A stretch of DNA of 64,000 bases from JBCDJI01 sp964351865 (lineage in GTDB: Bacteria; Verrucomicrobiota; Verrucomicrobiia; Methylacidiphilales; JBCBYL01): the NCBI GenBank assembly GCA_964351865.1, contig CAYGPJ010000014.1, forward strand, positions 1 through 64,000, in the 5' to 3' direction. Below are positions 16,179 through 24,920 of this stretch, piece by piece (the first letter of the stretch is position 1; each line of letters begins with the position of its first letter). Made by a program: the position numbers and the translations under genes. The notes beneath the pieces are model-generated. The model was not told the origin of the DNA. It worked only from the letters and a program-made list of their open reading frames with translations, and did no database searches.

Positions 16179-17152
16179 TCTTTCGACTCCTGTTTGGCAA
16201 AGTTACGGATTTCCTCGGAAATTTTGTAAATCACTTCTGCATCCGTGACGAGGGTATCCAGAGCAGCTAGATTAAATTTATTAGTCATGACATCCTCGAA
16301 AGACTTGCGTAGTTTTTCTGTGCTTTTTGAGGCTTTCAAAAGCTCTTCTGATGCAAATTCAAGTCTGATCACTGTTGCCCTATCCTTTTTCCATTGTACC
16401 TCATTCTTTATCGGTCGGGCTTCGATAAATGGTGTGAGCACTGAGTTCTTTTCAAATGTTTCTGAAACGGTTAGAGTGTCATTTTTCATAGATTTAGCTA
16501 GGGACTGGAGTAATTGTTCCTGTAAGAATAAAGAATGCCGTATGGTATTGCCGCGGGCTACGAGTTCTTTGCGCAAGGTCGTCCTTATTGCTGCATCAAC
16601 CACGAAGTTTCCTATGCTTTCAACGGGACTTCCTAAACTGACAGCTGAAACTTTGAGCTCCTTGGTAACCTTCTCCAGTGATTCTCCGGCTGCTTTCAAT
16701 TCATTTGTAATCCCTTCCACGGGGTTGTCTGAAGATAGTTCAACCAGCTTAGTGAAATAGTCACGCAATAGAGCGTTATGTGTCTTTATCTCGGCCATGA
16801 TCTGGACACGCTTTTGGTCATCCTGTTTTTTCTGGTTATAGTCGGCGGTGGATTTGGTTGTAAAATTATCAAGGGCATCCTTTTTATGCTTCTCTTTTTG
16901 TTCCTCATTTAGATTCTTATCATTTGTAATTTCTGCGTATGATCGGTCCAAGTTGTATAAAGCTTCCTTTCGGTCATCCAGCATCAAGTCGCTGGTGGCA
17001 CTTAGTTTTAGTTCGGTAGAAGCATCCAGCACCGCATCAGACGCCCTTGTGTAGGCAATGCCAGCTTCAGCAAAGCTTCCATATTGCGAGCGGTTTGCAC
17101 ATGAAAGAAGAAGGGTAAACGATAAGAGGAGGAGGGCGTTTATTATTCTCAC
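16175..17152 (-). CDS. Coiled-coil lipoprotein, unknown function
   Basis: The preferred start is GTG 17152, which puts a lipoprotein signal at the N-terminus (RIINALLLLSFTLLLSC, lipid-modified Cys18). An ATG at 17266 would add 38 unlikely residues. The mature part (about 307 residues) is long-helical and charged, with heptad-like runs (ELKAAGESLEKVTKELKVSA). First gene of the five-gene operon that continues through the DUF900 hydrolase. Likely anchored to a membrane and acting as a scaffold. Confidence 0.65.
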   Translation of the reverse strand: MRIINALLLLSFTLLLSCANRSQYGSFAEAGIAYTRASDAVLDASTELKLSATSDLMLDDRKEALYNLDRSYAEITNDKNLNEEQKEKHKKDALDNFTTKSTADYNQKKQDDQKRVQIMAEIKTHNALLRDYFTKLVELSSDNPVEGITNELKAAGESLEKVTKELKVSAVSLGSPVESIGNFVVDAAIRTTLRKELVARGNTIRHSLFLQEQLLQSLAKSMKNDTLTVSETFEKNSVLTPFIEARPIKNEVQWKKDRATVIRLEFASEELLKASKSTEKLRKSFEDVMTNKFNLAALDTLVTDAEVIYKISEEIRNFAKQESKE

Positions 17153-17294
17153 GCTAGTACTGATAGGGTATAAACTAACTGTTTGTCGATTAAAATATGG
17201 TTGTGTAGGCAGAATAGTTAGTAAAACTACACAAAAAATGGAAAATAGGGGTAGATATATTAACAAAAACCCATCAATAACTCCGTCTAGAAAG

Positions 17295-17321
17295 AAAGGG
17301 GTCAGGTGACGATATTGACAG
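17295..17321. repeat. Solo 27-bp end of the 185-bp element
   Basis: Identical to the left terminal repeat of the elements at 17564, 33741 and 38409 (AAAGGGGTCAGGTGACGATA plus TTGACAG) but with no matching right end nearby. It cuts a toxin gene after about five codons. Confidence 0.8.
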
Positions 17322-17430
17322 AATCCTGCGGTGCATTTCGCACTTCAAACCTCTTTAAGTGCTTCTTCTAGAGAAATATAAGCATCTTTGTTTCCTGTTT
17401 CACGATCTGCTTTGGCGGCACGGAAATCAA
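17322..17430 (-). pseudogene. Antitoxin 3' end plus first codons of its toxin
   Basis: The minus strand reads DFRAAKADRETGNKDAYISL then EEALKEV and a stop at 17345-17347, a typical C-terminus of a Phd/RelB-type antitoxin. Eight bases on, an ATG at 17336 starts MHRRI before the solo repeat end at 17321. The downstream part of a ParE-type toxin is found at 12973-13113. I infer that these are halves of one toxin-antitoxin operon, now separated by 4.2 kb of other genes. Confidence 0.55.
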
Positions 17431-17440
17431 CGGGGTCAAC

Positions 17441-17537
17441 GGGGTCAACTCTTGAATCTTGATGCATACAAATCATGGAAGATTGGTGTCTCGATTATAA
17501 AGAGCTGCAAAAATATCAAGTTTCAAGAGTTGACCCC
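17441..17537. repeat. REPIN with GGGGTCAACTCTTGAA ends
   Basis: Arms GGGGTCAACTCTTGAATCTT and CAAGTTTCAAGAGTTGACCC face each other around a centre of about 50 bases. Extra half copies (GGGGTCAAC at 17433 and AGTTGACCCC at 17547-17556) flank it. Different from, but adjacent to, the GGTCAGGTGAC family. Confidence 0.8.
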
Positions 17538-17563
17538 AAAGAAGAAGTTGACCCCAAGGGGAA

Positions 17564-17748
17564 AAAGGGGTCAGGTGACGATATTGACAGTTTCAAACCA
17601 TTGAAGTCGTCTAATTCGTTGACTGCCATTCGAGTCAATCCCGATCCCGACTGGGTCCGGTGATCTATATTCAATCTGCGGTTGGCTCGGCATAAGTCAT
17701 ATTCAAACTAAGATGCAAATTCTGTCAAGATCGTCACCTGACCCCTTT
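17564..17748 (+). mobile_element. 185-bp TIR element, copy A
   Basis: A non-coding element with 27-base terminal inverted repeats (AAAGGGGTCAGGTGACGATA... and its complement, one mismatch) and a 131-base unique centre (starting TTTCAAACCATTGAAGTCG). Its sequence appears identical to copies C and D. The right side joins a uxuA gene cut before its C-terminus. Too small to encode a transposase; resembles a MITE or REPIN mobilised in trans. Confidence 0.88.
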
Positions 17749-18230
17749 CTCCGTTCAGCGTGCCAGGGGGCGTCGCAGGTCATTTGAGGTGCATGATCTG
17801 GAATGATCATTCCCTGGAAACCGCCGTCCCGTAATATTCTCAAAATCCGAGGCACATCGATATCTCCATCGTCGATGAATGTTTCGCGATAGGAGGGAGC
17901 TTTACCCTTCACATTACGTAAATGTACGTAAGCGATGCGATCCTGCCGGCAGTAGTTTTTCACAGCACTGTAGATATCGCCTTCTGTCATTTCCGCTATG
18001 GTGCCACAACAGAATTCTAGTGCAGAGGAAGGTGACGGGTGTCGGTCGATGAGTCGTTGGTAAAGATCTGGTTGATAGACCAGTCGTGGGGTGTTGCGTA
18101 ATGTTGGTAATGGTGGATCGTCAGGATGCAGCGCTAGTTTAACCCCTGAGGCTTCTGCCACCGGAAGGACTTCATTCAGGAATGAATCGAGTCGTAGCCG
18201 GGGTTTTAGTTTTAGGATTAGGCATGACGT
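17749..18230 (-). pseudogene. uxuA: Mannonate dehydratase fragment
   Basis: About 150 residues matching the C-terminal half of UxuA (VAEASGVKLALHPDDPPLP, VHLRNVKGKAPSYRETFIDD, GDIDVPRILRILRDGGFQG, IPDHAPQM). The final 15-20 residues are replaced by the 185-bp element, and the N-terminal half is missing, with similarity fading near 18230. It cannot make an active enzyme. It is a remnant of hexuronate catabolism. Confidence 0.8.
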
Positions 18231-18605
18231 AACGTAAACAATACTGCTTAAATGTTCGTATTACCTCAGTTCATTTATAATTTGAAGAACAACTTTTATT
18301 GAAGGCGGGTTTAGATTAAATGAGTAGCAATCAATGTATCAGAATTACCCATACACTCTGCAGACTGATAATTAGAATATAAAGACTGAGGACTCCAAAG
18401 ACAATAACCATCACGTATGTTCCTGATGAGCAAACCTAAACACACCTATGTCACCATGCTATGGTGCTGCTGTCCTTTTGAGTTTCTAGCCCTTCAGTTG
18501 ATTGGTTGTTGCGCTCGCCTTTAATGTCATGATAATGCTGGCTGTAAAACGGATAGTTTTGACCAAGCTGCCGATACGAAATGACATCCAACGGAGTGCT
18601 ACGAT
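18231..18605. other. Gap with no recognised feature
   Basis: No ORF, repeat or RNA gene is recognised between the uxuA remnant and the beta-mannosidase gene. The promoter of the latter presumably lies here; I see no convincing operator. Confidence 0.5.
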
Positions 18606-21131
18606 ATGATTCAAATCAACCTCAATACAGAGTGGACGCTGACACAGTCAGGACATTCCGCATCTTACCCCGCGCCTGTTCCCGGCACGGTGCATGATGC
18701 GTTACTGGATGCACGGGTTATACCGGATGCTCATTACGGGTTCAATGAGCGGGAACAACTTTGGGTCGGTAAAGCGGACTGGGTTTATCAACGCGATTTT
18801 GAAGTTTCATCTGAATTAATCAGTCAAAAACATATTCAGTTAGTTTTCGAGGGGCTGGATACTTACGCGGATATTTACATCAATGAGGTTAAGATCGGAA
18901 CCTCTAAAAGCATGTATTGCCGTTATGCTTTTGAACTGAAGACGCACCTGAGAGAGGGTCAAAACAGTATCCGGGTGGTATTTCATTCTCCGTATCCGCG
19001 CATGGAGGAAGGAACAGCTCAAAGGCTTCTGCCGGCGTGGAATGAGTCTACGCCGGAATCGGCCACCTGGGGGCCGGTGGGCCGTGGCTATGTGCGTAAG
19101 CAGGCCTGTCAGTTCGGCTGGGATTGGGGGATGCAGTCGCCCTCAGCAGGAATCTGGCTGCCGGTTCGAATTGAAGCGCGGAATGCCGCGCGGATTGCCG
19201 ATTGGCGGGTGGAACAGTTCCACCAGCCGAACGGATCGGTGGAATTAGGCCTCCACGTTCATCCGGATACCGGAGAGGATTTGCAGGTTGAAGCAGAACT
19301 CTCTTTTGCTGGAGAAATCGTCGCTCGCATCAAAGAGAGTTTTTTCGGCGGCTGGGAATGGCGCTGTGCAATCGGATCGCCCCAGATCTGGTGGCCGAAC
19401 GGGATGGGGGCGCAGGCGCTCTATTCGCTGAAAATCACGCTGTTTGATGCGGAGGGTAATCCTGTCGATTCGGTGCATAAAAAGATCGGATTGCGACAGA
19501 TTGAGCTGATTCGCGAGCCGGATGGCCATGGCACTTCATTATGTTTTGCTGTGAATGGGGTGCGTTTTTTTGCCAAGGGCTCGAACTGGATTCCGCTGGA
19601 TGCCCATCCGTCCTCCCGTGATATTGAATCGCGCTACCGCCGGGACTTAACCAGTGCCGTAGCATCTAACATGAACATGCTCCGGGTCTGGGGAGGTGGT
19701 TACTTTGCCCATGACTGTTTTTACGATCTGTGTGATGAGCTGGGGCTGCTGGTCTGGCAGGATTTCATGTTCGGATGCGGGGCTTATCCGGCCTGGGACG
19801 CCAATTTTCAGAAGACTATCTGGCAGGAAGTTGTCGATAACGCCAGACGGCTGCGTCACCACCCGTGCCTGGCTTGCTGGTGCGGAAATAATGAACTGGA
19901 GATGGGATTCACTCACAGCCGATGGATCGAAGATGTGGCCGGGGAGGAATACAAATTCGGCAAGATGGCGTGGACGAGCTATCTGGAAATATTTGAGCGG
20001 ATTATCCCGAGCGCCCTGGCTCTGGCGGATCCTGATACGGCGTACATTCCGGGCAGTCCGCACGGTGCCGCAGATGAGCGCCGTGATAGCCACAGTCCGC
20101 GCAGCGGGGATTACCACCTCTGGGAAATCTGGTTTCAGGATGTGCCCTTCGAGAATTACCGAAATTACCGCCACCGCTTCATGAGCGAATTCGGATTTCA
20201 ATCTTTCCCTGATATTGAGACGTTGCGGCCCTATGCGCCGGATGCGGAGAGTCTGCGCCTCGGTTCGGAGTGGCTGGAATTCCGGCAACGCAGTCATCCG
20301 AAGAATGTGCGGATCGTCGAGAAGGTGAAGGAGTGGTTTGGTGATGAGGATCAGGACTTGGAACGGTTCTGCACCTTATCGCAAATCGCACAGGGCGAGG
20401 GGCTGAAAATTGGCATGAGTTTCTGGCGCAGCCTCTACCCGCAAGTGGCCGGTGCTACGTATTGGCAACTGAATGACCGCTGGGCGGCACCGACGTGGGC
20501 AACGCTGGATTATCACGGTCATTGGAAAGCGAGTCAGTATATCATCAAGCGCTGTTTTGCCCCGTTGCTGATTTCAGCTATCGCTGAAAGCGAAAACGGC
20601 CAGGTCGAAATTACCATAATCAACGACCATCCGGAACCCGTGAGCGGGCAACTATTGATTCAACTGACTGATCTGTCAGGGGAGATCCTCTATAAGGAAA
20701 GCCGGGAAGTGACGACGGCCACCAATGGTGTGCCCATGGCATGCGGGTCATTCGTCGCCGGTGAAAAAATCGGAAAGGGGTGGTCGCCCGAGCAATGTCT
20801 GGTCTGGCTTGATTTCACGCCGAAGGGTGCCGGAGAAGCGGTGGTTCGGGAACTGGTCCGGTTTGCACTTCCGACTCAATTTCGACAGGCTTTTTCGGCT
20901 CCGCAGTGGTCTCTTCACGAAAGCGATCAGGCGGGCCTGTCACGGCTCCGCGTCACCGCTGGTAAAACTCCTCTGCTCTGGTTCGGCATCCGTCATCCCC
21001 GGGAACTGATCCGGGCCGACGATCTCTTCTTTCATCTGTTACCCTGCGAAACGCGGGAAGTGCGGATAAGTCATTCAGAACAGATCCAGACGGATGAACT
21101 AGCTGCGGAGATGAAAGAATTTTATCTCTAG
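18606..21131 (+). CDS. Beta-mannosidase, glycoside hydrolase family 2
   Basis: 841 residues, normal for GH2 beta-mannosidases. It removes terminal mannose from beta-1,4-manno-oligosaccharides. The N-terminal sugar-binding domain contains PGTVHDALLDARVIPD; the region GPVGRGYVRKQACQFGWDWG is diagnostic for mannosidases over galactosidases. The acid/base is E430 (WCGNNELEMGF) and the nucleophile E528 (FMSEFGFQSFP). No signal peptide, so cytoplasmic. It lies 1.9 kb from the LacI-type carbohydrate cluster and may share its substrate, though repeats separate them. Confidence 0.9.
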   Translation: MIQINLNTEWTLTQSGHSASYPAPVPGTVHDALLDARVIPDAHYGFNEREQLWVGKADWVYQRDFEVSSELISQKHIQLVFEGLDTYADIYINEVKIGTSKSMYCRYAFELKTHLREGQNSIRVVFHSPYPRMEEGTAQRLLPAWNESTPESATWGPVGRGYVRKQACQFGWDWGMQSPSAGIWLPVRIEARNAARIADWRVEQFHQPNGSVELGLHVHPDTGEDLQVEAELSFAGEIVARIKESFFGGWEWRCAIGSPQIWWPNGMGAQALYSLKITLFDAEGNPVDSVHKKIGLRQIELIREPDGHGTSLCFAVNGVRFFAKGSNWIPLDAHPSSRDIESRYRRDLTSAVASNMNMLRVWGGGYFAHDCFYDLCDELGLLVWQDFMFGCGAYPAWDANFQKTIWQEVVDNARRLRHHPCLACWCGNNELEMGFTHSRWIEDVAGEEYKFGKMAWTSYLEIFERIIPSALALADPDTAYIPGSPHGAADERRDSHSPRSGDYHLWEIWFQDVPFENYRNYRHRFMSEFGFQSFPDIETLRPYAPDAESLRLGSEWLEFRQRSHPKNVRIVEKVKEWFGDEDQDLERFCTLSQIAQGEGLKIGMSFWRSLYPQVAGATYWQLNDRWAAPTWATLDYHGHWKASQYIIKRCFAPLLISAIAESENGQVEITIINDHPEPVSGQLLIQLTDLSGEILYKESREVTTATNGVPMACGSFVAGEKIGKGWSPEQCLVWLDFTPKGAGEAVVRELVRFALPTQFRQAFSAPQWSLHESDQAGLSRLRVTAGKTPLLWFGIRHPRELIRADDLFFHLLPCETREVRISHSEQIQTDELAAEMKEFYL

Positions 21132-21305
21132 TATTCTGTGCCATCTGCTGTGGTGGATAGCGCCCACTCGGTGAGTGGGCATCAGCGCTCACGCCTCATC
21201 ACAGCACAACCGCATTCCCCCCCCAAAAAAAACCACCCTGCGGACTCACCGAGTCCGCGCTACCTTTAAAAACATCCACACCCCTCGTCAGCGTCTGCAG
21301 CCAGG

Positions 21306-21332
21306 GTGGTGCGGTTTGTCTCAAACCGCTTC
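21306..21332 (+). repeat. REP-b copy
   Basis: GTGCGGTTTGTCTCAAACCG followed by CTTCG, close to the copies at 3112 and 44409. Between 21132 and 21305 a pair CCCACTCGGTGAGTGGGC and GGACTCACCGAGTCCGC forms a further imperfect repeat. Confidence 0.65.
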
Positions 21333-21340
21333 GTTCTTTT

Positions 21341-21477
21341 TTAGACAGCCTCTAAACTTTTCAATTTCAGTTTTTGGTGTACTTCCTGCATCTCTTTGCG
21401 ATTGAGGGTATAATATTTGAGAAAAATTAAGGAAAGAGCCCAGAAACCGACCGGCATCAGCAAGTAGACGGTGCGAA
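21341..21477 (-). pseudogene. C-terminal fragment of a GPH/MFS sugar transporter
   Basis: The minus strand reads RTVYLLMPVGFWALSLIFLK then YYTLNRKEMQEVHQKLKLKS and stop, the last transmembrane helix and cytoplasmic tail of a GPH-type symporter (compare the intact one at 29031). Everything before it is lost at copy B of the 185-bp element. Confidence 0.7.
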
Positions 21478-21662
21478 AAACGGGTCAGGTGACGATATTG
21501 ACAGTTTCAAACCATTGAAGTCGTCTAATTCGTTGACTGCCATTCGAGTCAATCCCGATCCCGACTGGGTCCGGTGATCTATATTCAATCTGCGGTTGGC
21601 TCGGCATAAGTCATATTCAAACTAAGATGCAAATTCTGTCAAGATCGTCACCTGACCCCTTT
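21478..21662 (+). mobile_element. 185-bp TIR element, copy B
   Basis: As copy A apart from one base in the left end (AAACGGG instead of AAAGGGG). It joins the transporter fragment on the left to an unrelated membrane protein fragment on the right. Immediately after it, TGACCCCTTTCCGGGTTCCG is repeated in tandem (about 21652-21703), suggesting slippage or a second event at the junction. Confidence 0.88.
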
Positions 21663-21701
21663 CCGGGTTCCGCGGGCCGTGACCCCTTTCCGGGTTCCGC
21701 G

Positions 21702-21926
21702 GTTATCGGCTTTCAGACCACGATGATGATTCTGGTGATCGGGCTGATCGGGCAGGCGACTTTGGTTAATGTGATTTATTCCAGTCGTGCGCTCTGGTCC
21801 GTGGTGGTGGATCGTGCCATGGGTGAACCACATATTAAGGACTACATGGTTTCCCGGTTAGCAGGTGCGTTGTTTGTGATGGGGGCCGTGGTGATGGCGA
21901 TTGTGAGCAAGCTTAATGCGGGGTAG
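21702..21926 (+). pseudogene. C-terminal fragment of an EamA-like membrane protein
   Basis: About 74 residues with two hydrophobic helices (TTMMILVIGLIGQATLVNVI; LAGALFVMGAVVMAIVSKL) around SSRALWSVVVDRAMGEPHIK, which resembles the end of EamA/DMT transporters. The N-terminal part is missing. The frame is open leftward into the repeat, but that portion is not gene sequence. Confidence 0.55.
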
Positions 21927-22017
21927 TTAAAATAGGGTGAATAAAAATACCGACGACATCTGTTAATAATGCGCCGGCATTCAAAATAGAACTATGTTTT
22001 TAGAAATCGCTAAAATT

Positions 22018-22779
22018 CTATTTACTCCTTGATCTGAGAAAGAAAAACCCAATTCCCGCCAGCACGAGTAAAGCAAACGAGCTTGGTTCAGGGACAACGG
22101 CTACGGTTCCATCAACGGTGATGTCATCAAAGGCAAGAGCTTGAAATGCTGTGGGAGTCTGGGTGTAGAAACGGAATGTCACGGAATCGGTGATATTAGC
22201 AAAAGCACTGTTTCCGGAGAGGTCGATATTGAAGTTTTCACCTGTAGTCGTCGTGTTGTAAGGGATCAATGGTGAGCCGGTAGTTGTGCCAGCAGAGAGA
22301 ATCTGATCCCCATCTGTGAATCCGGTTTTATCAGAGAAAAGATACAGCTGGCGTGCGCTGGGGCCTGCCGTTGCGGCAAATATATCGAAGGATATACTGT
22401 TGAGTGTGATGCTTCTGAGGGCGTCCGGTGTAATGGTCAAATCAAAATATGTTCCCGTTCCTCCGGTGCCTGCTGTAAGTGCATCTGCTACCGTAGTTCC
22501 TCCTGCAAACTGTGATACGATGGTAATAAAGGTGTCGCTGCTGCTCGTGGGGGTGGCCGTTCCTGAAGGGTTGAGATTATTCAGCGATAAATTTGTGGCC
22601 GATACATCGGGATCTACCGTAGACGGATTATCGCGCGGTATCCCAGAAGCCTCCATGTCATAGGTGACGAGGGTTGCCGCTGTCGTTGTTGTGACAAGGA
22701 ATGACAAGAGGCCGCAAAAAATAAGTACAATAGCAACATTCTTGGTTTGATACTGACGTGTGTTTTCGATTTGTTTCAT
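22018..22779 (-). CDS. PEP-CTERM sorting domain protein
   Basis: 253 residues. An N-terminal hydrophobic signal (about 14-33), a beta-rich threonine/serine-rich extracellular domain, and a C-terminal sorting tag: VVPEPSSFALLVLAGIGFFF then LRSRSK. The exosortase recognises PEP and anchors or releases the protein at the surface. Its start codon lies 44 bases from the operator-like site at 22824-22839, so it is probably controlled by the neighbouring LacI-type regulator. The exosortase gene is not in this window. Confidence 0.9.
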   Translation of the reverse strand: MKQIENTRQYQTKNVAIVLIFCGLLSFLVTTTTAATLVTYDMEASGIPRDNPSTVDPDVSATNLSLNNLNPSGTATPTSSSDTFITIVSQFAGGTTVADALTAGTGGTGTYFDLTITPDALRSITLNSISFDIFAATAGPSARQLYLFSDKTGFTDGDQILSAGTTTGSPLIPYNTTTTGENFNIDLSGNSAFANITDSVTFRFYTQTPTAFQALAFDDITVDGTVAVVPEPSSFALLVLAGIGFFFLRSRSK

Positions 22780-22823
22780 AATAGTATGGATTTGGAGTTT
22801 ATTTTTATATCAGATATAAAAAT

Positions 22824-22839
22824 ATGTAAATAATTACAT
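22824..22839. promoter_or_regulatory. Operator-like site for the LacI-type regulator
   Basis: ATGTAAATAATTACAT, 16 bases, differs by one base from the palindrome ATGTAATTAATTACAT at 24061-24076. It lies between the divergent PEP-CTERM and lacI-type genes, 44 bases from the former's ATG. Confidence 0.6.
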
Positions 22840-22997
22840 TAAGTCAAGCGTAATTTGCTTTTTTTGTGCAAATATAGTTTTAAGGACGAGAAAGGTGTTG
22901 GTATTCTAGTTAGATGAATTATTTCAGAGCCCGCTGTTGGTTGACTACTGCAGTTGTGACTGGTAATGAAATAATTTTAGTTTAGTGATTAAATATC

Positions 22998-24047
22998 GTG
23001 AGTAAGGACAAAAGACTGAATATAGTTACATTCTCCCAAAAAGCTGGAGTTTCTGTAGCTACGGTTTCGAGAGCGATGAACCCTCGGACGGCTCACCTGG
23101 TGAAGGATGACACACGTGCCCGTATTCAAGGGTTGGCGGCTGAACTCAATTTTGTACCTCATCCGGGAGCAAGAGTATTACGTGGAACAGCGCGGGCTCC
23201 GGTAGCCATCTTGTTACGCAGTAAGAAAAGAATTTTTCTGAGTGAATACTATGCTCGATTGCTTTCTGGAATCATGCATTTTGCTGAAGAGCAAAAGCAG
23301 TCTGTTCACGTTATCGGATTTGCATTGGATCGATCCTCTGACATCAACGATCAACTGACTGCTGCCACGGTTGGGTGTGGCGGTATCATTTACCTTGCAG
23401 GGTCGCTGTCTGTCAGGGAGATCGTGTCTTTGGAAAAATTAAGTCAGCCATTTGTTACGATTTCCAGCTCTTTACCCCGCGGTTTAGATATGAGCGAATT
23501 TGATATTCCTGTGTTCGGTGTTCAGGATTTTGAAGGGGGAAAAATGGTGACGAAGCATCTGATTGATCAGGGGCATCGTGAAATAGCACTATTGAGTGGG
23601 CCCACGAATCGCCGCGATGTTTCAGAGCGGATAGATGGGTTTGAATCTGCGATGATGGAGTCCGGATTGGCGGTTCGAGCTGAGCAACAGCTGAGTGAAG
23701 ATCTCAGCTTTGAAGGCGGGCTGGCTGCAACTCAATACATTGTTTCATTACTGGATAGAGTAACAGCCGTCGTATGCGGGAGTGATGAGCAGGCACTGGG
23801 ATTGATAAGCGGGTTTAAACAAGCTGGGATCAAATGCCCAGAACAGGTCTCTGTTACAGGTTATGATGATGCGCTGTGGGCCTCACGCCATTCACCTTCA
23901 CTGACCACTATACGCCAACCTTGGATGGAACTTTCTGAAGCGGCAGTTTCACTGTTACACCAAAGTGCTAGCGGACTGGATAAACCCATTCCGCCCGCTT
24001 TATTTGTGCCAGAATTGATCGTACGTGAAACGACCCGACAAGTTTAA
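22998..24047 (+). CDS. LacI-family transcriptional regulator
   Basis: 349 residues. N-terminal helix-turn-helix and hinge (NIVTFSQKAGVSVATVSRAM, about 8-27), then a periplasmic-binding-protein-like effector domain with typical stretches (HRGHREIALLSG-type GHREIALLSGP, ITAVVCGSDEQALGLI, VSVTGYDDA, LTTIRQP). The start is GTG 22998. Probably controls the divergent PEP-CTERM gene and the downstream carbohydrate genes through the palindromes at 22824 and 24045. The inducer is presumably a product of the GH5/GH94/GH2 enzymes. Confidence 0.9.
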   Translation: MSKDKRLNIVTFSQKAGVSVATVSRAMNPRTAHLVKDDTRARIQGLAAELNFVPHPGARVLRGTARAPVAILLRSKKRIFLSEYYARLLSGIMHFAEEQKQSVHVIGFALDRSSDINDQLTAATVGCGGIIYLAGSLSVREIVSLEKLSQPFVTISSSLPRGLDMSEFDIPVFGVQDFEGGKMVTKHLIDQGHREIALLSGPTNRRDVSERIDGFESAMMESGLAVRAEQQLSEDLSFEGGLAATQYIVSLLDRVTAVVCGSDEQALGLISGFKQAGIKCPEQVSVTGYDDALWASRHSPSLTTIRQPWMELSEAAVSLLHQSASGLDKPIPPALFVPELIVRETTRQV

Positions 24048-24092
24048 AGTCCACCTAAAAATGTAATTAATTACATTTTTAGGTGGACTTTA
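24045..24092. promoter_or_regulatory. 48-bp perfect palindrome: operator and/or terminator
   Basis: Every base from 24045 to 24092 pairs around the centre 24068/24069 with no loop. The inner 16 bases (24061-24076) are ATGTAATTAATTACAT, matching the site at 22824. It overlaps the regulator's stop codon and ends 18 bases before the next ATG. It could be the operator of the downstream operon, a transcript hairpin that separates the regulator from that operon, or both. Confidence 0.75.
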
Positions 24093-24110
24093 CGGTCCGA
24101 TGCTTATAAT

Positions 24111-24893
24111 ATGTATGTTGTGAGTCACGATTTTGAGCATAAAAACTGGCAATGTCCCAAGGTAGGCAGGCGCAGTGGGTTTACTCTGATCGAATTGCTG
24201 GTGGTGGTGGCTATTATTGGTGTATTGGCCGGGCTTAGTGTGCCGGTCGTTTCGAGTGTATTATCCAAGAGCAAAGACGCGGCTGGTCTCTCGAACCTGC
24301 GTCAAGTCAGCATAGCAGTTCAATTGTTTATCCCTGATTATTCAAACAAGTTCCCGCCTGCCGCTTCACCGACGACAAATTATGCCGTAATTTTGACGCC
24401 ATATCTTGGAGGTGAGGGGGCAACCTATTCTGAAAATGTGAAAGTTCCGGATGTTTTCAAGGATCCTGCAGCCGCTTCTGATGAGGGGAGCTACCACTTT
24501 TCCTGTAATCCGAATTTCATGCCGGATATCCAGCAATGGTCAGGCGATGAAGCCTCGCGGCCTTCGGATGAAGCTCGGTTGATTTCTGTTTTTATGGCGA
24601 CCCGTCCTACGGAGCAAGTGCTGATTGCAGATGGAGCTCAAGTTTTTAGCAATGGCAATAGTATGGCGACTTTTTATGCAGCGCAGAATGTTTGGAAGAA
24701 ATATCCACATACAACGAGTGACGATCCAGTCGACGCCATCGTAAATGAAGATAATACGCAGTCCGCCCGCGGTCAACTTCGCTGGCGTGCGGCAGGGGGT
24801 AAAGGGATCAAGTGTCTTTTCGTGTCGGGCAATGCCGAAATTCTCAGACAAGGTGAATTACTGCAAAGGCAATTACAGATCGATAATTATTAA
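24111..24893 (+). CDS. Prepilin-like secreted protein (GFTLIELL type)
   Basis: 260 residues. A charged leader ends in a prepilin peptidase site and helix (SGFTLIELLVVVAIIGVLAG), followed by an extracellular region with a SNLRQVSIAVQLF segment typical of the pseudopilin-like families expanded in Verrucomicrobiota and Planctomycetota. The C-terminal part has LRWRAAGGKGIKCLFVSGNA. First gene after the palindrome and at the head of the carbohydrate operon. Role unknown; a surface or pilus-like part in polymer binding is an inference. Confidence 0.8.
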   Translation: MYVVSHDFEHKNWQCPKVGRRSGFTLIELLVVVAIIGVLAGLSVPVVSSVLSKSKDAAGLSNLRQVSIAVQLFIPDYSNKFPPAASPTTNYAVILTPYLGGEGATYSENVKVPDVFKDPAAASDEGSYHFSCNPNFMPDIQQWSGDEASRPSDEARLISVFMATRPTEQVLIADGAQVFSNGNSMATFYAAQNVWKKYPHTTSDDPVDAIVNEDNTQSARGQLRWRAAGGKGIKCLFVSGNAEILRQGELLQRQLQIDNY

Positions 24894-24920
24894 TCTTCAA
24901 ACCAAACCTCCTACAAACAA

